Source of the DNA: Marinimicrobium koreense
GTDB taxonomy: Bacteria; Pseudomonadota; Gammaproteobacteria; Pseudomonadales; Cellvibrionaceae
Direction of reading: 5' to 3'
NCBI RefSeq assembly: GCF_003762925.1
Contig: NZ_RJUK01000001.1
Span: 2,852,001-2,916,000 of the forward strand
DNA length: 64,000 bases
Position 1 is the first letter of the stretch; each line of letters begins with the position of its first letter. Shown here piece by piece: positions 1 through 10,123 of the stretch. Under the pieces are notes generated by a model that saw nothing but the letters and a program-made list of their open reading frames with translations, was not told the origin of the DNA and did no database searches. The position numbers and the translations under genes were made by a program.

Positions 1-339
1 TGCCGCCAGATGAATCTCTTTCACCTGCATGAACACAGCCGCAAACAGTGCCGCCGTGAGTAAAAACTTGATGGTTTCCGCCCGGTAAATGGCTTGCACC
101 GCGGCTCCAGACTGCCGGGCACCGCCCAAGCGGCGAAAACTGTACCAGGCAAAACAGGCGCCGGGGAGGGCGCTGACCGCAATTCCCCAGAGCACTGACA
201 GGCCCAGTCGGATCTCAAACAGCCAAATGCCCCCCGCTGCGATGAACAGCAGCAGCCAGAACAACAACAAGCGCGAAAGAACCGGAGGCCGGGCAATCGA
301 CTGTGGTCGGCGCTGTCGTGATGGCGTGGCGTTTATCAA
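1..339 (-). CDS. atpI: ATP synthase subunit I (AtpI), 3' part cut by window edge
   Basis: Small membrane protein encoded first in F-type ATP synthase operons; it assists assembly of the c-ring and is not part of the finished enzyme. About 113 codons are visible on the minus strand and the frame is open to the window edge. The translation has two adjoining hydrophobic segments (roughly residues 24-70), a short basic loop, then an AETIKF motif followed by a third hydrophobic segment, the pattern of pseudomonad AtpI. No ATG is available; I chose a TTG at 337-339, but the start is uncertain. It lies just downstream of parB, as in Pseudomonas, with a good promoter between them, so it likely opens the atp operon continuing beyond the left edge. 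Identity rests on pattern and position. Confidence 0.72.
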   Translation of the reverse strand, partial: MINATPSRQRRPQSIARPPVLSRLLLFWLLLFIAAGGIWLFEIRLGLSVLWGIAVSALPGACFAWYSFRRLGGARQSGAAVQAIYRAETIKFLLTAALFAAVFMQVKEIHLAA

Positions 340-396
340 AAGCTCGTCTGTTCGACCTGAGTGTCCAGCCCAGACGCCAAGCGACCGGGCCGCAGC

Positions 397-425
397 ATTA
401 TAGGGATAAAGCCCCCCCGCTTCAA
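397..425 (-). promoter_or_regulatory. sigma70 promoter of the atp operon
   Basis: On the minus strand a perfect -10 hexamer TATAAT (397-402) follows a -35 TTGAAG (420-425) after exactly 17 bases. It is placed about 60 bases upstream of the presumed atpI start and directed toward it, downstream of parB. This would give the ATP synthase operon its own promoter, independent of parAB. Confidence 0.6.
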
Positions 426-454
426 CCTGAGTCGGAAGCATTTACAACGCCGCT

Positions 455-469
455 AATTATCGGATAATT
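455..469. promoter_or_regulatory. 15-bp palindrome between parB and atpI
   Basis: AATTATC-G-GATAATT is a perfect 7-1-7 inverted repeat about 30 bases upstream of the atp promoter -35 and about 40 bases past the parB stop. It could be a small protein-binding site or a weak hairpin; there is no T-run typical of a terminator. Function unknown. Confidence 0.25.
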
Positions 470-509
470 CTCACTTTTTGCCGTTTTGACCGATTACTCA
501 AAAAACTCG

Positions 510-1412
510 CTATTTGATGTGAGCGAGAATGCCGTCGAGCTCGTCCAGATTGTTGTAATTGATTACCAGCTTGCCTTTGCCCTTGGCCGTGTGTTGAATG
601 GCCACACCGGCGCCCAATGTCTCCGAAAGCTGCTCCTCCAGGCGGCGAATATCCGCCGAGGGTGCGGCCGGTTTTACCGTATTCTTGTGCTTCTGCTCCT
701 GAAGATTGCGTACCAGGGTCTCGGTTTGCCGGACCGATAGGGCCTTGCCGACCACCTGACGGGCCGCCACCCGCTGATCTTCGGGCTCCAGAGTGAGCAG
801 GGCCCGGGCGTGGCCCATTTCCAGGTCGCCATGCTCGAGCATGGTTTTGACTTCCTCGGTCAGGGCAATCAGGCGCAACAGGTTGGTCACCGTGGTGCGG
901 GATTTGCCTACCGCCTGGGCCACTTCGCCCTGGGTCAGCTCAAATTCTTCCTGCAGCCGCTTGAGGGCCATGGCCTCTTCGATCGGGTTGAGATCTTCGC
1001 GCTGAATGTTTTCGATCAGCGCCATGGCAATGGCCGCTTCATCGGGCACATCCCGGATGACCGCGGGAATCTTGTCCAGACCCGCCAGTTGAGTGGCCCG
1101 CCAGCGACGTTCACCGGCGATGATTTCGTATTTTTCCGGGGCAACAAGCCGGACCACGATCGGCTGCATCACGCCCTGGGCTTTGATGGAGTCCGCCAGC
1201 TCTTCCAGTGCCTCGGGGTGCATGTCGCGACGGGGCTGGTAGCGCCCGCGCTGAATCATTTCCACCGGAATGTGGGCGAGCCGACCATCGGCCAGTGCTT
1301 CCTCGACGGCCTGGGGCGAATCCGGAGTGGGTGTATCCGCCGGAGCCGGCGTCACGCCCGCCCCCAGAAGGGCATCCAAGCCTTTGCCTAAGCCTTTGCG
1401 TTTTCCCGCCAT
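510..1412 (-). CDS. parB: chromosome partitioning protein ParB
   Basis: CTP-dependent DNA clamp that loads at parS sites, spreads along DNA and is moved by ParA to segregate origins. The 300 residues have normal family architecture: a basic GKGLDALLG N-terminus that contacts ParA, the ParB/Srx nucleotide-binding core with GERRWR at 100-105 and ENIQREDLNP at 134-143, a helix-turn-helix around 160-182, and a C-terminal dimerisation region ending in a beta-strand and helix. It follows parA by about 45 bases on the same strand, so the two form an operon. Cognate parS-like palindromes are present in recF at 13782 and 14418. Confident call. Confidence 0.97.
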   Translation of the reverse strand: MAGKRKGLGKGLDALLGAGVTPAPADTPTPDSPQAVEEALADGRLAHIPVEMIQRGRYQPRRDMHPEALEELADSIKAQGVMQPIVVRLVAPEKYEIIAGERRWRATQLAGLDKIPAVIRDVPDEAAIAMALIENIQREDLNPIEEAMALKRLQEEFELTQGEVAQAVGKSRTTVTNLLRLIALTEEVKTMLEHGDLEMGHARALLTLEPEDQRVAARQVVGKALSVRQTETLVRNLQEQKHKNTVKPAAPSADIRRLEEQLSETLGAGVAIQHTAKGKGKLVINYNNLDELDGILAHIK

Positions 1413-1457
1413 TACCTTGCCCTGCTGATGGTTTGCTGTAATTCAGTGATGATTGCT

Positions 1458-2258
1458 TCAGGAGTGCGCTGCGTGAGCAGCGGCCTTCTCGTCGTTTTCG
1501 TTGCGCCGGATGATTTCCCCCGCCAGGGCCAGGTAGGCGATTGCCCCCTTGGACTGGCGGTCGTAGCTGAGCACCGGCTGCCCGTAACTGGGCGCTTCGG
1601 CCAGACGCACGTTGCGCGGAATGCAGGTCCGGTAGAGCCGATCGCCAAAGTGCTGGGAGAGCTGGGCGGAAACGTCGTTGGTCAGGCTGTTGCGCGGGTC
1701 GTACATGGTGCGCAGCAGGCCTTCGATTTTCAGGTTGGGGTTGAGCAGTTCCTGAATTCGGCCAATGGTGTTCATCAGGGCCGAGAGCCCCTCGAGCGCG
1801 TAGTATTCACACTGCATGGGAATGATCACGCCATCGCAGGCGGTCAGGGCGTTGACCGTGAGCATGTTGAGCGAGGGCGGGCAGTCGATGATGATGTAGT
1901 CGAATTCGTCTTTGATCGGTTGCAGGCCGTCCCACAGGAGGCGTTCTTTGCCGTCCAGGGAGAGCATTTCCACTTCGGCGGCGGTGAGGTCGCCGTTGGC
2001 GGGCAGGAGTTTGAACTGTCCGGATTCGGAGGTCTGCAGGCATTCGCGGGCGTCGGCCCGGCGGGTGAGTACGTCGTAAACGGTCAGTTCCAGTTCGCTT
2101 TTGTCCACACCACTGCCCATGGTGGCGTTGCCCTGGGGGTCCAGGTCCACCAGCAGGACGCGTTTTTTCGTCGCCACCAGGGAGGCGGCCAGGTTGACGC
2201 AGGTGGTGGTTTTGCCCACCCCGCCTTTCTGGTTGGCTACCGCGTAGATTCGGGTCAA
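1458..2258 (-). CDS. parA: chromosome partitioning ATPase ParA (Soj)
   Basis: Deviant Walker-A ATPase that binds nucleoid DNA nonspecifically and drives ParB-parS complexes apart. The 266-residue protein begins MTRIYAVANQKGGVGKTT, with the signature lysine of the deviant Walker A (K11) before GGVGKTT, then LVDLDPQGNAT (Walker A') and DYIIIDCPPS (Walker B). There is no N-terminal helix-turn-helix, so it is the chromosomal rather than plasmid type. It is upstream of parB on the minus strand. The 331-base gap to rsmG upstream contains a palindromic repeat and a dispersed repeat, so parAB is probably transcribed separately from mnmG-rsmG. Confidence 0.97.
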   Translation of the reverse strand: MTRIYAVANQKGGVGKTTTCVNLAASLVATKKRVLLVDLDPQGNATMGSGVDKSELELTVYDVLTRRADARECLQTSESGQFKLLPANGDLTAAEVEMLSLDGKERLLWDGLQPIKDEFDYIIIDCPPSLNMLTVNALTACDGVIIPMQCEYYALEGLSALMNTIGRIQELLNPNLKIEGLLRTMYDPRNSLTNDVSAQLSQHFGDRLYRTCIPRNVRLAEAPSYGQPVLSYDRQSKGAIAYLALAGEIIRRNENDEKAAAHAAHS

Positions 2259-2375
2259 AGCGTTATCCTTTGGATTATTCGAGAAACAGGATCAAAGCCG
2301 GGTATTGTGTGGCAAGCGGCCCTCGGGGACAAGTCCGGATTGTTTTTGATGGTGGGCGCATCACGTCCGGGCCGC

Positions 2376-2472
2376 TGCGGGGTAACCCCTTTCAAGACAC
2401 GCCGTACATACATCCCTGTAGGCTCGAATCGCCGGTCCCCGGCTCCACGGTCTTGAAAGGGGTTACCCCGCA
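2376..2472 (+). repeat. long-armed palindromic element, copy A
   Basis: Perfect inverted arms of 23 bases (2376-2398 and 2450-2472; arm reads GGGGTAACCCC next to TTCAAGAC) enclose a 51-base core (2399-2449) containing CATCCCTGTAGGCTCG. Imperfect pairing continues a few bases outward. Inside the core GCCGG-TCC-CCGGC forms a small inner stem. The core is 44/51 identical to copy B at 52575 and related to copy C at 57743 (opposite strand), while the arms are unrelated in sequence. It fills most of the parA-rsmG intergenic space. Short reading frames through it (RFEPTGMY) are shadows of the repeat. Confidence 0.85.
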
Positions 2473-2528
2473 CCGCCCCTCAGTGGTGTGGATCCGGCTG
2501 CAAACTGGCGGCAAATGACATCCGGTCG

Positions 2529-2563
2529 CGTAGGGCGGGTAAGCGAAGCGCACCCGCCGTAAC
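2529..2563 (-). repeat. dispersed short palindrome (GGCGGGT type), copy 1
   Basis: Reads GTAGGGCGGGTAAGC, then GAAGCG, then CACCCGCCG: an inverted repeat able to form a hairpin GGCGGGT/ACCCGCC. Three related copies occur at 56421, 57674 and 63126, all in noncoding DNA. Sequences of this type are scattered through many proteobacterial genomes. Here it lies between copy A and the 3' end of rsmG. Confidence 0.75.
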
Positions 2564-2589
2564 AGAAATTGATGCCTCCTCCCCGACGA

Positions 2590-3228
2590 TTATCGCCGCT
2601 TCAACTCTAACAAATGCCGCTCTCCTTCGTTTCCCGGCACCCGCAATCGGTGGCTCTCCATCAGTTCTACGCTACTTTCCACCTCAGCAAGCTCAGCCTC
2701 TGGATACACCCCTTTCATGGCCATAAACAGGCCTCCTGACGAAAGTAAGTGCTCACACCCGGACACCATGTCCGCCAGGCTGGCAAAGGCGCGGCTGATC
2801 ACGATGTCGAACGGTTGGTCGGGCCGGAACTGTTCGACACGGCGGTTTTCCACGCTGACGTTATTGAGTTTGAGCAGGGTTTTGATGTGGAACAGGAACC
2901 GGGTTTTCTTGCCGTTGCTGTCGAGCAGGGTGATCTGGCAATCGGGTAGGGCGATGGCCAGGGGGATGCCGGGCAGGCCGCCGCCGGTACCCACGTCGAT
3001 CAGCCGCCGGGGGGTTCTGGCCTGCACATGGGCCAGTACGCTCAGGCTGTCGAGCAGGTGCCGGTCGAGCATGGCGTCGATGTCGCGTACTGCGGACAGG
3101 TTGTAGGCCCGGTTCCACTTGTGGAACTCCTGCAGGTAAGTCAGCAGTTGCTCCGTCTGGTGTTCGGTAATGGTCAGGCCCAGCTCGGCAATGCCCGCCG
3201 TCAGCCGGGCCTTCAGGGGTTCGCTCAT
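2590..3228 (-). CDS. rsmG: 16S rRNA (guanine527-N7)-methyltransferase RsmG (GidB)
   Basis: SAM-dependent methyltransferase that makes m7G527 in 16S rRNA; loss gives low-level streptomycin resistance in several bacteria. The 212 residues are typical in length. The SAM-binding loop [14 protein letters not shown] is near residue 80, preceded by the DRHLLDSL segment characteristic of GidB, and [10 protein letters not shown] follows in the catalytic half. Its start overlaps the mnmG stop by four bases (ATGA), indicating translational coupling in a conserved two-gene unit. Confidence 0.96.
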   Translation of the reverse strand: MSEPLKARLTAGIAELGLTITEHQTEQLLTYLQEFHKWNRAYNLSAVRDIDAMLDRHLLDSLSVLAHVQARTPRRLIDVGTGGGLPGIPLAIALPDCQITLLDSNGKKTRFLFHIKTLLKLNNVSVENRRVEQFRPDQPFDIVISRAFASLADMVSGCEHLLSSGGLFMAMKGVYPEAELAEVESSVELMESHRLRVPGNEGERHLLELKRR

Positions 3229-5120
3229 GAGGCTTGGGAGGTCTCCCGCTGCAGCAGGCCGCGCTTTTTCAGGTGAATCAGCAGCAGCGACACCGCCGCC
3301 GGGGTCACGCCCGGTATGCGCGAGGCCCGGGCCAGGGTTTCTGGACGGGCGGCACTCAGTTTCTGCTTCACTTCGTTGGACAGGCCCTCGACCTTGTCGA
3401 AATCGAATTCGGTCGGAATCAGGGTCTGTTCGTGGGCGCGCAGGCGATTGATTTCGTCCTGTTGGCGATCGATGTAGCCCGAGTACTTGGCATCGATTTC
3501 TACCTGTAGCGCAACGCGCTCATCCGTCACAGGTTCGCCTTTCAGGCCCGCCACGTCGGGGTAGTTAAGCTGCGGGCGCTTGAGCAATTCAAACAGGCTG
3601 TATTCCCGGTTGAGCGGGGCGTCAATTTTGCTTTCCAGTGCCTTGGCGGCCTCGGAACCGGCCTGAACCCAGGTGGTTTTCAGGCGCTCCTGCTCCTGGG
3701 CAATACCATCGCGCTGGCGGCAGAATTGCGCCCAGTGGTCGTCGTCAATCAGGCCCATGGCCCGCGCCTGTTCGGTCAGACGCAGGTCGGCGTTGTCTTC
3801 GCGCAGCAGCAGGCGATATTCCGCCCGGCTGGTGAACATCCGGTAGGGCTCCTGGGTGCCCATGGTGATCAGGTCGTCCACCAGTACGCCGATGTAGGCC
3901 TCATCGCGGCGCGGGCACCAGGCGTCGAGATCCCGGGCGCGGCGGGCGGCGTTGATGCCGGCGAGCAGACCCTGGGCACCGGCTTCTTCGTAGCCGGTGG
4001 TACCGTTGATCTGGCCGGCAAAATACAGGCCGGAAATGGCCCGGGTTTCCAGGCTGTAATTCAGGTCCTGGGGATTGAAGTAATCGTATTCAATCGCGTA
4101 GCCCGGGCGGGTGATGTGGGCATTTTCGAAGCCTTTGATCGAACGCACCAGCTCCAGCTGCACATCGAACGGCAGACTGGTGGAAATGCCATTGGGGTAG
4201 AGTTCCTGGGTGTTCAGCTCCTCGGGCTCGATAAACACCTGATGCGAGGATTTGTCCGCAAACCGGTGAATCTTGTCTTCGATCGACGGGCAATAACGCG
4301 GGCCAATGCCCTCGATAACCCCGGAATACATGGGGGAGCGGTCCAGCCCGCCGCGGATGACGTCGTGGGTGCGCTCGTTGGTATGGGTGATCCAGCAGCA
4401 CACCTGCTGTGGGTGCCAATCCCGCGAACCGCGGGCGGACATGACCGGTCTGGGCTCGTCGCCCCACTGCTCCTGAAGCTCACTGAAATCCACACTTTTG
4501 GCATCAATGCGCGGCGGGGTGCCGGTTTTCAGGCGATCGACGCGCAGCGGCAGTTCCCGCAGGCGGGCCGCGAGGGTCTGGGCCGGCGGATCGCCGGCCC
4601 GACCGCCGGCGTGGTTTTCCAGACCGATGTGGATCTTGCCGCCGAGAAAGGTTCCGGTGGTGAGTACCACGGTGGGAGCCATGAATTTCAGCCCCATCTG
4701 GGTGACCACACCTTCGACGGTATCGCCATTGACGATCAGGTCATCCGCCGCCTGCTGAAAAATACTCAGATTCGGCTGGTTTTCGAGCTGGTTGCGGATG
4801 GCGCTTTTGTACAGCGCCCGATCCGCCTGGGCACGGGTCGCGCGCACCGCGGGCCCTTTGCGTGAGTTCAACACCCGGAACTGGATACCGGCACGGTCGG
4901 TCGCCATGGCCATGGCGCCACCCAGGGCGTCGATTTCTTTCACCAGATGGCTTTTGCCAATCCCACCAATGGCCGGGTTGCAGGACATCTGCCCCAGGGT
5001 GTCGACGTTATGGGTGAGCAGGAGGGTTTTACAGCCCATGCGAGCGGCCGCCAGACAGGCTTCGGTGCCGGCGTGACCGCCGCCGATGACGATGACGTCA
5101 AAGCGCTCGGGGTAAATCAT
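3225..5120 (-). CDS. mnmG: tRNA uridine-5-carboxymethylaminomethyl modification enzyme MnmG (GidA)
   Basis: FAD-dependent partner of MnmE; together they install cmnm5 on the wobble uridine of several tRNAs using methylene-tetrahydrofolate and glycine. The 631 residues match the long form of the family. The N-terminus has the dinucleotide-binding loop [11 protein letters not shown] (residues 11-21) and then [22 protein letters not shown], which is diagnostic of GidA; the helical C-terminal domain that binds MnmE is present. It is the first gene after the AT-rich origin-like region, transcribed away from it, and is coupled to rsmG. Confidence 0.98.
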   Translation of the reverse strand: MIYPERFDVIVIGGGHAGTEACLAAARMGCKTLLLTHNVDTLGQMSCNPAIGGIGKSHLVKEIDALGGAMAMATDRAGIQFRVLNSRKGPAVRATRAQADRALYKSAIRNQLENQPNLSIFQQAADDLIVNGDTVEGVVTQMGLKFMAPTVVLTTGTFLGGKIHIGLENHAGGRAGDPPAQTLAARLRELPLRVDRLKTGTPPRIDAKSVDFSELQEQWGDEPRPVMSARGSRDWHPQQVCCWITHTNERTHDVIRGGLDRSPMYSGVIEGIGPRYCPSIEDKIHRFADKSSHQVFIEPEELNTQELYPNGISTSLPFDVQLELVRSIKGFENAHITRPGYAIEYDYFNPQDLNYSLETRAISGLYFAGQINGTTGYEEAGAQGLLAGINAARRARDLDAWCPRRDEAYIGVLVDDLITMGTQEPYRMFTSRAEYRLLLREDNADLRLTEQARAMGLIDDDHWAQFCRQRDGIAQEQERLKTTWVQAGSEAAKALESKIDAPLNREYSLFELLKRPQLNYPDVAGLKGEPVTDERVALQVEIDAKYSGYIDRQQDEINRLRAHEQTLIPTEFDFDKVEGLSNEVKQKLSAARPETLARASRIPGVTPAAVSLLLIHLKKRGLLQRETSQAS

Positions 5121-5199
5121 AGCTGGAGGCCTCCGGGGCCGTACCGGTGAAAAAGGGCGAGCATTATAGGGCCTGAATCGGATTTGTACAAAAGTTGTT

Positions 5200-5650
5200 C
5201 AGTTTCTAAACAAAGTCAAATTAATCAGTTATACAAATAAGTATTAAGTAAATAAGTTAATAGATAAGTTAGTTAAGTATTTAATGCTGTTACTACTAAT
5301 GGTGACCCAGAAATCTGTGTAGAAGTCTAAAAACTGTTTATCAGACAATGACTTAGCGTAATAGTAACCCACGGGACAAAGCGCGGGTAAGGGGCTGACA
5401 AGCTGACCGCAAGCTGGTGACGAAAAGCCGAGTTATACAGAAAATCGGCAAAGCTCGACTTATCCCCAATTTCATCGCCAGCTTTTACCCCCAGACGTTC
5501 ACAGGGTTATCCCCAACAATAGAATGAATTCACGGAAAATCAATCGGTTATGGGTGAAACCTGTGAACAAGTGTGGATAACCGTCGTAAGTTTGTGGCTT
5601 TAAGTCGACTCGGGCTGTGGGTAACTCTTGTCCACAGGTGTGAATAACTC
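5200..5650. other. candidate replication origin, mnmG side (oriC I)
   Basis: The 697 bases between mnmG and the DUF924 gene hold no gene. An AT-rich stretch (about 5210-5290, many TTAAGTA/ATAAGTT units) resembles a DNA-unwinding region. DnaA boxes follow: TTATCCCCA at 5460 and 5507, a perfect box on the minus strand (TGTGGATAA, 5572-5580), TGTGGGTAA at 5616, TTGTCCACA at 5628 and TGTGAATAA at 5639. Pseudomonads carry DnaA-box clusters both here and upstream of dnaA, so which one fires cannot be settled from sequence alone. Confidence 0.65.
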
Positions 5651-5817
5651 GCAAGAAAGGCGAACAGGCCCTAGGGGATTGATTACCGCCGAAGGCTGCT
5701 ATTAAATAAATTCAGTGCCGAAAAATCAGAATCACTCGAAAAACAGAGCAGGTTGAACGTTGGATTCCTCCTTTCGGCACCACCTGATTAACATTCATTT
5801 GCTCCCAGGGATATGCC

Positions 5818-6378
5818 ATGCCTTCAATCAATGCGCGCGCGGACGCCGAGACGGTGTACCAATTCTGGTTTCAGGAGCTGACGCCTAGTCAGTGGTTTAA
5901 GAAAGATTCAGCGTTGGATCAGGCGATTGGTGCGAGGTTTGGACACGTGTTGGATCAGGCCAAGTGTGGTGAGCTATGGAGTTGGCGGGACACTCCGGAA
6001 GGGCGTCTGGCGGAAGTGATTGTGCTCGATCAGTTCTCCCGCAATATCTATCGGGATCGTCCGGAGGCGTTCGCTCAGGACGCCCTGGCGCTGGTGTTAG
6101 CCCAGGAGGCGGTGCGGCAGGGGGCGGACCAGGCGCTGGAGCCGCAGGCCAGGGCCTTCTTATATATGCCTTATATGCACAGTGAATCGGCGGTGATTCA
6201 TCAGCAGGCGCTGACCCTGTTCGATCTGCCGGGATTGGAGAACAACCTCAAGTTCGAGATTCGCCACTGGGAAATCATCGAGCGATTCGGACGTTATCCC
6301 CATCGCAATGACATACTCGGGCGGGAGAGCACGGAGGAGGAACGAAGATTTCTGCAGGAGCCAGGCTCGTCGTTCTGA
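5818..6378 (+). CDS. DUF924 family protein
   Basis: 186-residue soluble protein of the DUF924 family, whose role is not established (predicted all-helical, TPR-like). Seen here: an N-terminal VYQFWFQELTPSQWFKKD segment, then VLDQFSRNIYRDRPEAFAQD and FLYMPYMHSE, the conserved motifs of the family, and a C-terminal HWEIIERFGRYPHRN block. No signal peptide or membrane segment. The ATG at 5818 has an AGGGA-like ribosome site. It sits alone between the origin-like region and mnmE, converging on mnmE with 5 bases between the stop codons. Family assignment is firm; function is unknown. Confidence 0.85.
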   Translation: MPSINARADAETVYQFWFQELTPSQWFKKDSALDQAIGARFGHVLDQAKCGELWSWRDTPEGRLAEVIVLDQFSRNIYRDRPEAFAQDALALVLAQEAVRQGADQALEPQARAFLYMPYMHSESAVIHQQALTLFDLPGLENNLKFEIRHWEIIERFGRYPHRNDILGRESTEEERRFLQEPGSSF

Positions 6379-6383
6379 CCGGG

Positions 6384-7748
6384 TTATTTACCGATACAGA
6401 AGGAGGAGAAGATACGCCCGAGCAGATCATCGGGGGTGAACTGACCGGTGATTTCGCTCAGGCACTCCTGGGCCTGGCGCAGGTCCTCGGCAAGCAGTTC
6501 CCCGGCGGCGTGAAGTTGCAGTTGCTCCCAGCCGTTTTCCAGAGCGGTTCGCGCTCTTTCCAGGGCGTCCAGGTGACGGCGGCGGGCGGTAAAGGTGCTC
6601 TCGCCCGCATTTTCGAAGCCCATGACGCTTTTCAGGTGCTGTTTGAGCTCTTCCACACCAGCACCGCTGGCGGCACTGATGGCCAGGCAGACGGGGTGCT
6701 CCTGGCGCCGTCCTTCCGGCTCGCCGGTGAGGTCGATTTTATTGCGAATCAACGTCAGTTTGCCGGGGTCGGGTAGCTGCTGGACAAACTCCGGCCACAG
6801 GGCGGCCGGATCAGTGACCTCAGTGCTCTGACTGTCCACCAGCAGCAGGATCCGGTCAGCTCTATGAATTTCCTGCCAGGCCCGCTCCACCCCAATTTTC
6901 TCCACCTCATCCGGCGTGTCCCTCAGACCCGCGGTGTCGATGATATGCAGGGGCATGCCGTCGATGTGGATATGCTCGCGCAGGACGTCCCGGGTGGTGC
7001 CCTCGATGTGGGTGACAATGGCACTGTCGCGCCCCGACAGGGCATTGAGCAGGCTGGATTTACCCGCGTTGGGTTTGCCTGCAATCACCACATTCATCCC
7101 GTCGCGCAATAGCGTGCCCTGACGGGCCTGGGCGAACACGGCGTCCAGCCGCTGGCGAATGTCGGCAAGGTCTCCGGCCACTTTGCCATCGCTGAGAAAG
7201 TCGATTTCTTCCTCGGGAAAGTCAATGGCGGCCTCCACGTAGATACGCAGGGCGATCAGGGCTTCCACCAACTCATTGACCTTGTGTGAGAAAGCGCCTT
7301 GGAGCGAGTGCAGGGCACTGCGGGCGGCCTGCTCGCTGGAGGCGTCAATCAGGTCCGCAATGGCCTCGGCCTGGGCGAGGTCCAGCTTGTCGTTGAGGAA
7401 GGCGCGCTCGGAAAACTCCCCGGGACGGGCCAGTCGGGCACCCCGCTCGCAGGCGCTGCGCAACAGCCAGTCGAGAATAACCGGGCCGCCGTGGCCTTGA
7501 AGCTCGACAACGTCTTCTCCGGTAAAGGAGTGGGGTCCCGGGAAAAACAGGGCAATGCCCTGATCCAGGGCTTCACCTTGGGTATTCAGAAACGGAAGGT
7601 AATGTGCGTGACGGGGTTTGAGGGGCTGCGCGGTGATCTGTTCGCCGATCGCCCGGGCTTGGGGGCCCGACAGGCGGATAATACCGACACCACCGCGACC
7701 CGTGGCGGTGGCGATGGCGGCGATGGTGTCGGTGGGCGTCAGACTCAC
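6384..7748 (-). CDS. mnmE: tRNA modification GTPase MnmE (TrmE)
   Basis: K+-activated GTPase that partners MnmG in wobble-uridine modification. The 454 residues show the folate-binding N-terminal domain ([20 protein letters not shown]), the helical domain, and an inserted G domain with P-loop GKPNAGKSS near residues 223-231, DTAGLRDT and NKID. The protein ends in FCIGK, with the conserved C-terminal cysteine. It is the last gene of the rpmH-rnpA-yidD-yidC-mnmE block, 11 bases after yidC. Confidence 0.98.
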   Translation of the reverse strand: MSLTPTDTIAAIATATGRGGVGIIRLSGPQARAIGEQITAQPLKPRHAHYLPFLNTQGEALDQGIALFFPGPHSFTGEDVVELQGHGGPVILDWLLRSACERGARLARPGEFSERAFLNDKLDLAQAEAIADLIDASSEQAARSALHSLQGAFSHKVNELVEALIALRIYVEAAIDFPEEEIDFLSDGKVAGDLADIRQRLDAVFAQARQGTLLRDGMNVVIAGKPNAGKSSLLNALSGRDSAIVTHIEGTTRDVLREHIHIDGMPLHIIDTAGLRDTPDEVEKIGVERAWQEIHRADRILLLVDSQSTEVTDPAALWPEFVQQLPDPGKLTLIRNKIDLTGEPEGRRQEHPVCLAISAASGAGVEELKQHLKSVMGFENAGESTFTARRRHLDALERARTALENGWEQLQLHAAGELLAEDLRQAQECLSEITGQFTPDDLLGRIFSSFCIGK

Positions 7749-7759
7749 GAGTTTGCTTT

Positions 7760-9439
7760 TTACCCCTCGCGTTCAATCTGACGGGTAATAATGTACTGCT
7801 GGGTAATGGACAGGGTGTTGTTGGTTACCCAGTACAGTACCAGACCCGCCGGGAAGAACAGGAACAGGAAGGTGAACACAATGGGCATCAGCTGCATGAT
7901 CTTCGCCTGAGTCGGGTCCGGCGGTGTCGGGTTCAGCTTGAACTGAATGAACATGGTCAGGCCCATGAGCAAAGGCAGCACATAGTAGGGGTCCTTGACC
8001 GACAAATCCTGAATCCACAGGAAGAAGGGCGCGTGGCGCAGCTCGACACTTTCCATCAATACCCAGTACAGCGCCAGGAACACCGGCATCTGAATCAGAA
8101 TGGGCAGACAACCCCCCAGCGGGTTCACTTTTTCCTTTTTATAGAGCTTCATCAGCTCCTGGGACATTTTCTGGCGGTCATCCCCATAACGCTCTTTCAG
8201 CTCGGCCATTTTCGGGCTCAGCTTGCGCATCTTCGCCATGGACCTATAGCTGGTGGCGCTTAGCTTGAAGAATGCTGCTTTAATAATAATTGTCAAAGCA
8301 ATAATTGCTAAACCCCAGTTGTTCAGGAAACCGTGCAACCAGTCCAAAACCGTGAACAGTGGCTTGGCGATCCACCAGAGCCAACCGTAGTCGACGGTCA
8401 GGTCCAGGTAGGGGGAAATCTGTTCCAGTTTTTGAGTGTCTTTGGGGCCAGTGTAGAACTCGGCAGAGATCTGTCCCTGACTGCCAGGTGCGACTTCCGT
8501 GCTCGGGCTGGTAAAGCCGAGCAGGTACATGTTGCGATTACCTAACTGACGGAGATGGTAGTTGTGGGTCTGGCCGGCATCCGGTACCCAGGCACTGACA
8601 AAGTAGTGTTGCACCATGGCCACCCAGCCACCTTCTTTCTGGGTTTTGAAGGTCTGTTCGCTCAGGTCTTCAAAATCCAGTTTCTTGTACTTTTCATCGT
8701 CCGTGGTGATGGCGGCACCGAGGTAGGGGTTCAGGGCGAAGAGTCCACCCGGTCCGGCGCCGGCGGATGAGTTATCGCGTTTGATCTGGCCGTACAGATT
8801 GGCCTGCCAGGGTTCGGCGCTCTGGTTGTCGATCAGGTAATCGAGTTTGACCAGGTATTCACCGCGTTCGAAGGTATAGCGTTTGGTGATGGTCACATCA
8901 CCCTGTTGATAGGTCAGATCCACCTGAAGTTGATCGTCGCCCTCGGCCAGTTGGTACTGTTGCTGGCTGGACTGAAAGACCGGGCGTTCGCCGTCCCGGG
9001 TATCGGTGGCATTGCGCCCGACCAATCCGCTCTGGGCAACATAGGTCTGAGCTGGAGTGTTGTTGAGCAGGACATAAGGGTTGTCCGGCTGGTTCAGTTC
9101 AGCGTAATGCTGACGCAGGGCCGAGTACACCAGGTCACCGCCGCGCGGATCGATGTTGACGATCAGGGTGTCGGTCTCGACACGAATGGGTTGGCGGGCG
9201 GTGTTCGACTGACTTGGTACCTCGGCATCGTCGGCCGAATCCCCCGGGGCTGAAGGCAGCTCGCTGGCGGTATCGGTTGCATCTGGAATGCCGCTGTCGT
9301 TGTCATTGGAAGCGGTCTGCTCCGAGCGGGTCTGGCTGGAGGTTTCCGCGAGGTTTTCCTGAAAGTCGTTGTAGCGTATGACCAGAGTGAACACGACGGC
9401 GCACATGGCCGTGATTAACAGGGTTTTTTGCCAATCCAT
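7760..9439 (-). CDS. yidC: membrane protein insertase YidC
   Basis: Inserts and folds inner-membrane proteins alone or with SecYEG. The 559-residue length and plan are those of gram-negative YidC: an N-terminal transmembrane anchor (residues 5-22), a low-complexity acidic linker, a large periplasmic beta-sandwich domain (about 65-340), then five conserved membrane segments including the basic cytoplasmic loop [25 protein letters not shown] and the [16 protein letters not shown] stretch. It follows yidD by two bases. Confidence 0.97.
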   Translation of the reverse strand: MDWQKTLLITAMCAVVFTLVIRYNDFQENLAETSSQTRSEQTASNDNDSGIPDATDTASELPSAPGDSADDAEVPSQSNTARQPIRVETDTLIVNIDPRGGDLVYSALRQHYAELNQPDNPYVLLNNTPAQTYVAQSGLVGRNATDTRDGERPVFQSSQQQYQLAEGDDQLQVDLTYQQGDVTITKRYTFERGEYLVKLDYLIDNQSAEPWQANLYGQIKRDNSSAGAGPGGLFALNPYLGAAITTDDEKYKKLDFEDLSEQTFKTQKEGGWVAMVQHYFVSAWVPDAGQTHNYHLRQLGNRNMYLLGFTSPSTEVAPGSQGQISAEFYTGPKDTQKLEQISPYLDLTVDYGWLWWIAKPLFTVLDWLHGFLNNWGLAIIALTIIIKAAFFKLSATSYRSMAKMRKLSPKMAELKERYGDDRQKMSQELMKLYKKEKVNPLGGCLPILIQMPVFLALYWVLMESVELRHAPFFLWIQDLSVKDPYYVLPLLMGLTMFIQFKLNPTPPDPTQAKIMQLMPIVFTFLFLFFPAGLVLYWVTNNTLSITQQYIITRQIEREG

Positions 9440-9441
9440 CT

Positions 9442-9690
9442 TTATTTACTGCCATCAGTAGGGTGTGAGTGATTGGGGTGGGCCGGAACAGGATCCTCGC
9501 CCCCTGGATGCCAAGGGTGGCATTTTAATAGTCGGCGAACGGTTAGATAACCCCCGCGAAGGAATCCGTGACGTGCGATCGCCTCTTCAGCGTAGTGGGA
9601 GCAGCTTGGATAGAAACGGCACTGATTGCCCACCCAGGGACTGAGCAGGTAACGGTAGAGCCAAATCAGTCGAAGTGCCAGCCAACGCAT
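9442..9690 (-). CDS. yidD: membrane protein insertion efficiency factor YidD
   Basis: Small inner-face membrane-associated protein that helps YidC-dependent insertion. I start it at the ATG at 9688-9690 ([18 protein letters not shown]), which lies five bases after the rnpA stop and gives 82 residues, normal for the family; a longer frame would overlap rnpA by 47 bases. The conserved core [15 protein letters not shown] and the HPGG segment near the C-terminus are present. Coupled tightly to rnpA and yidC. Confidence 0.93.
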   Translation of the reverse strand: MRWLALRLIWLYRYLLSPWVGNQCRFYPSCSHYAEEAIARHGFLRGGYLTVRRLLKCHPWHPGGEDPVPAHPNHSHPTDGSK

Positions 9691-9694
9691 GGGG

Positions 9695-10078
9695 TCAACC
9701 TGTCGATTCGGGGGCGGAAGCCGCCAGTGCTTTGCGGGCAATGCGCAACCACTGTCGGTCCAGTTGATCGATTAGGGTGCGGTTATCCAGACTGTCCATG
9801 CCCTTTCGCGCCAATACAATAACATCAATACCGGAAAAGTTCGGTGGTTGGCGACGAAAAGTTTCCCGAATAAGACGTTTCATCCGATTGCGTTCGGTGG
9901 CGTTGCGGATGTGTTTTTTGGCGATGATCAACCCGAGGCGAGCAGCGGTGTGCTTATTGGGTCGTGCCAATATCAGGAAATGCTTGTGGGAGGCGCGAAA
10001 CGGGGCGTCCGCGAAAACCGCTTTAAAGTCGTCAGAGGTAAGCAGCCGATGTGCTTTGGGAAAAGCCTGGGAAGCCAC
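9695..10078 (-). CDS. rnpA: ribonuclease P protein component RnpA
   Basis: Protein subunit that, with the catalytic RNA, matures tRNA 5' ends. The 127-residue basic protein carries the family signature [18 protein letters not shown] (about 57-74) and the preceding strand [10 protein letters not shown]. It is 45 bases downstream of rpmH, the universal rpmH-rnpA pair. The gene for the RNA subunit is not in this window. Confidence 0.97.
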   Translation of the reverse strand: MASQAFPKAHRLLTSDDFKAVFADAPFRASHKHFLILARPNKHTAARLGLIIAKKHIRNATERNRMKRLIRETFRRQPPNFSGIDVIVLARKGMDSLDNRTLIDQLDRQWLRIARKALAASAPESTG

Positions 10079-10123
10079 TTAACTCTGACAACTATAAACG
10101 GTGCAGCGCAAAGGCGGGCACGC

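Noticed and set aside
1428-2456. 342-codon frame antisense to parA that runs into palindrome A
   Set aside because: parA is certain on the other strand; the frame's end is repeat sequence.
9691-9741. Longer start for yidD
   Set aside because: Would overlap rnpA by 47 bases; the ATG at 9690 gives the usual YidD N-terminus and length.
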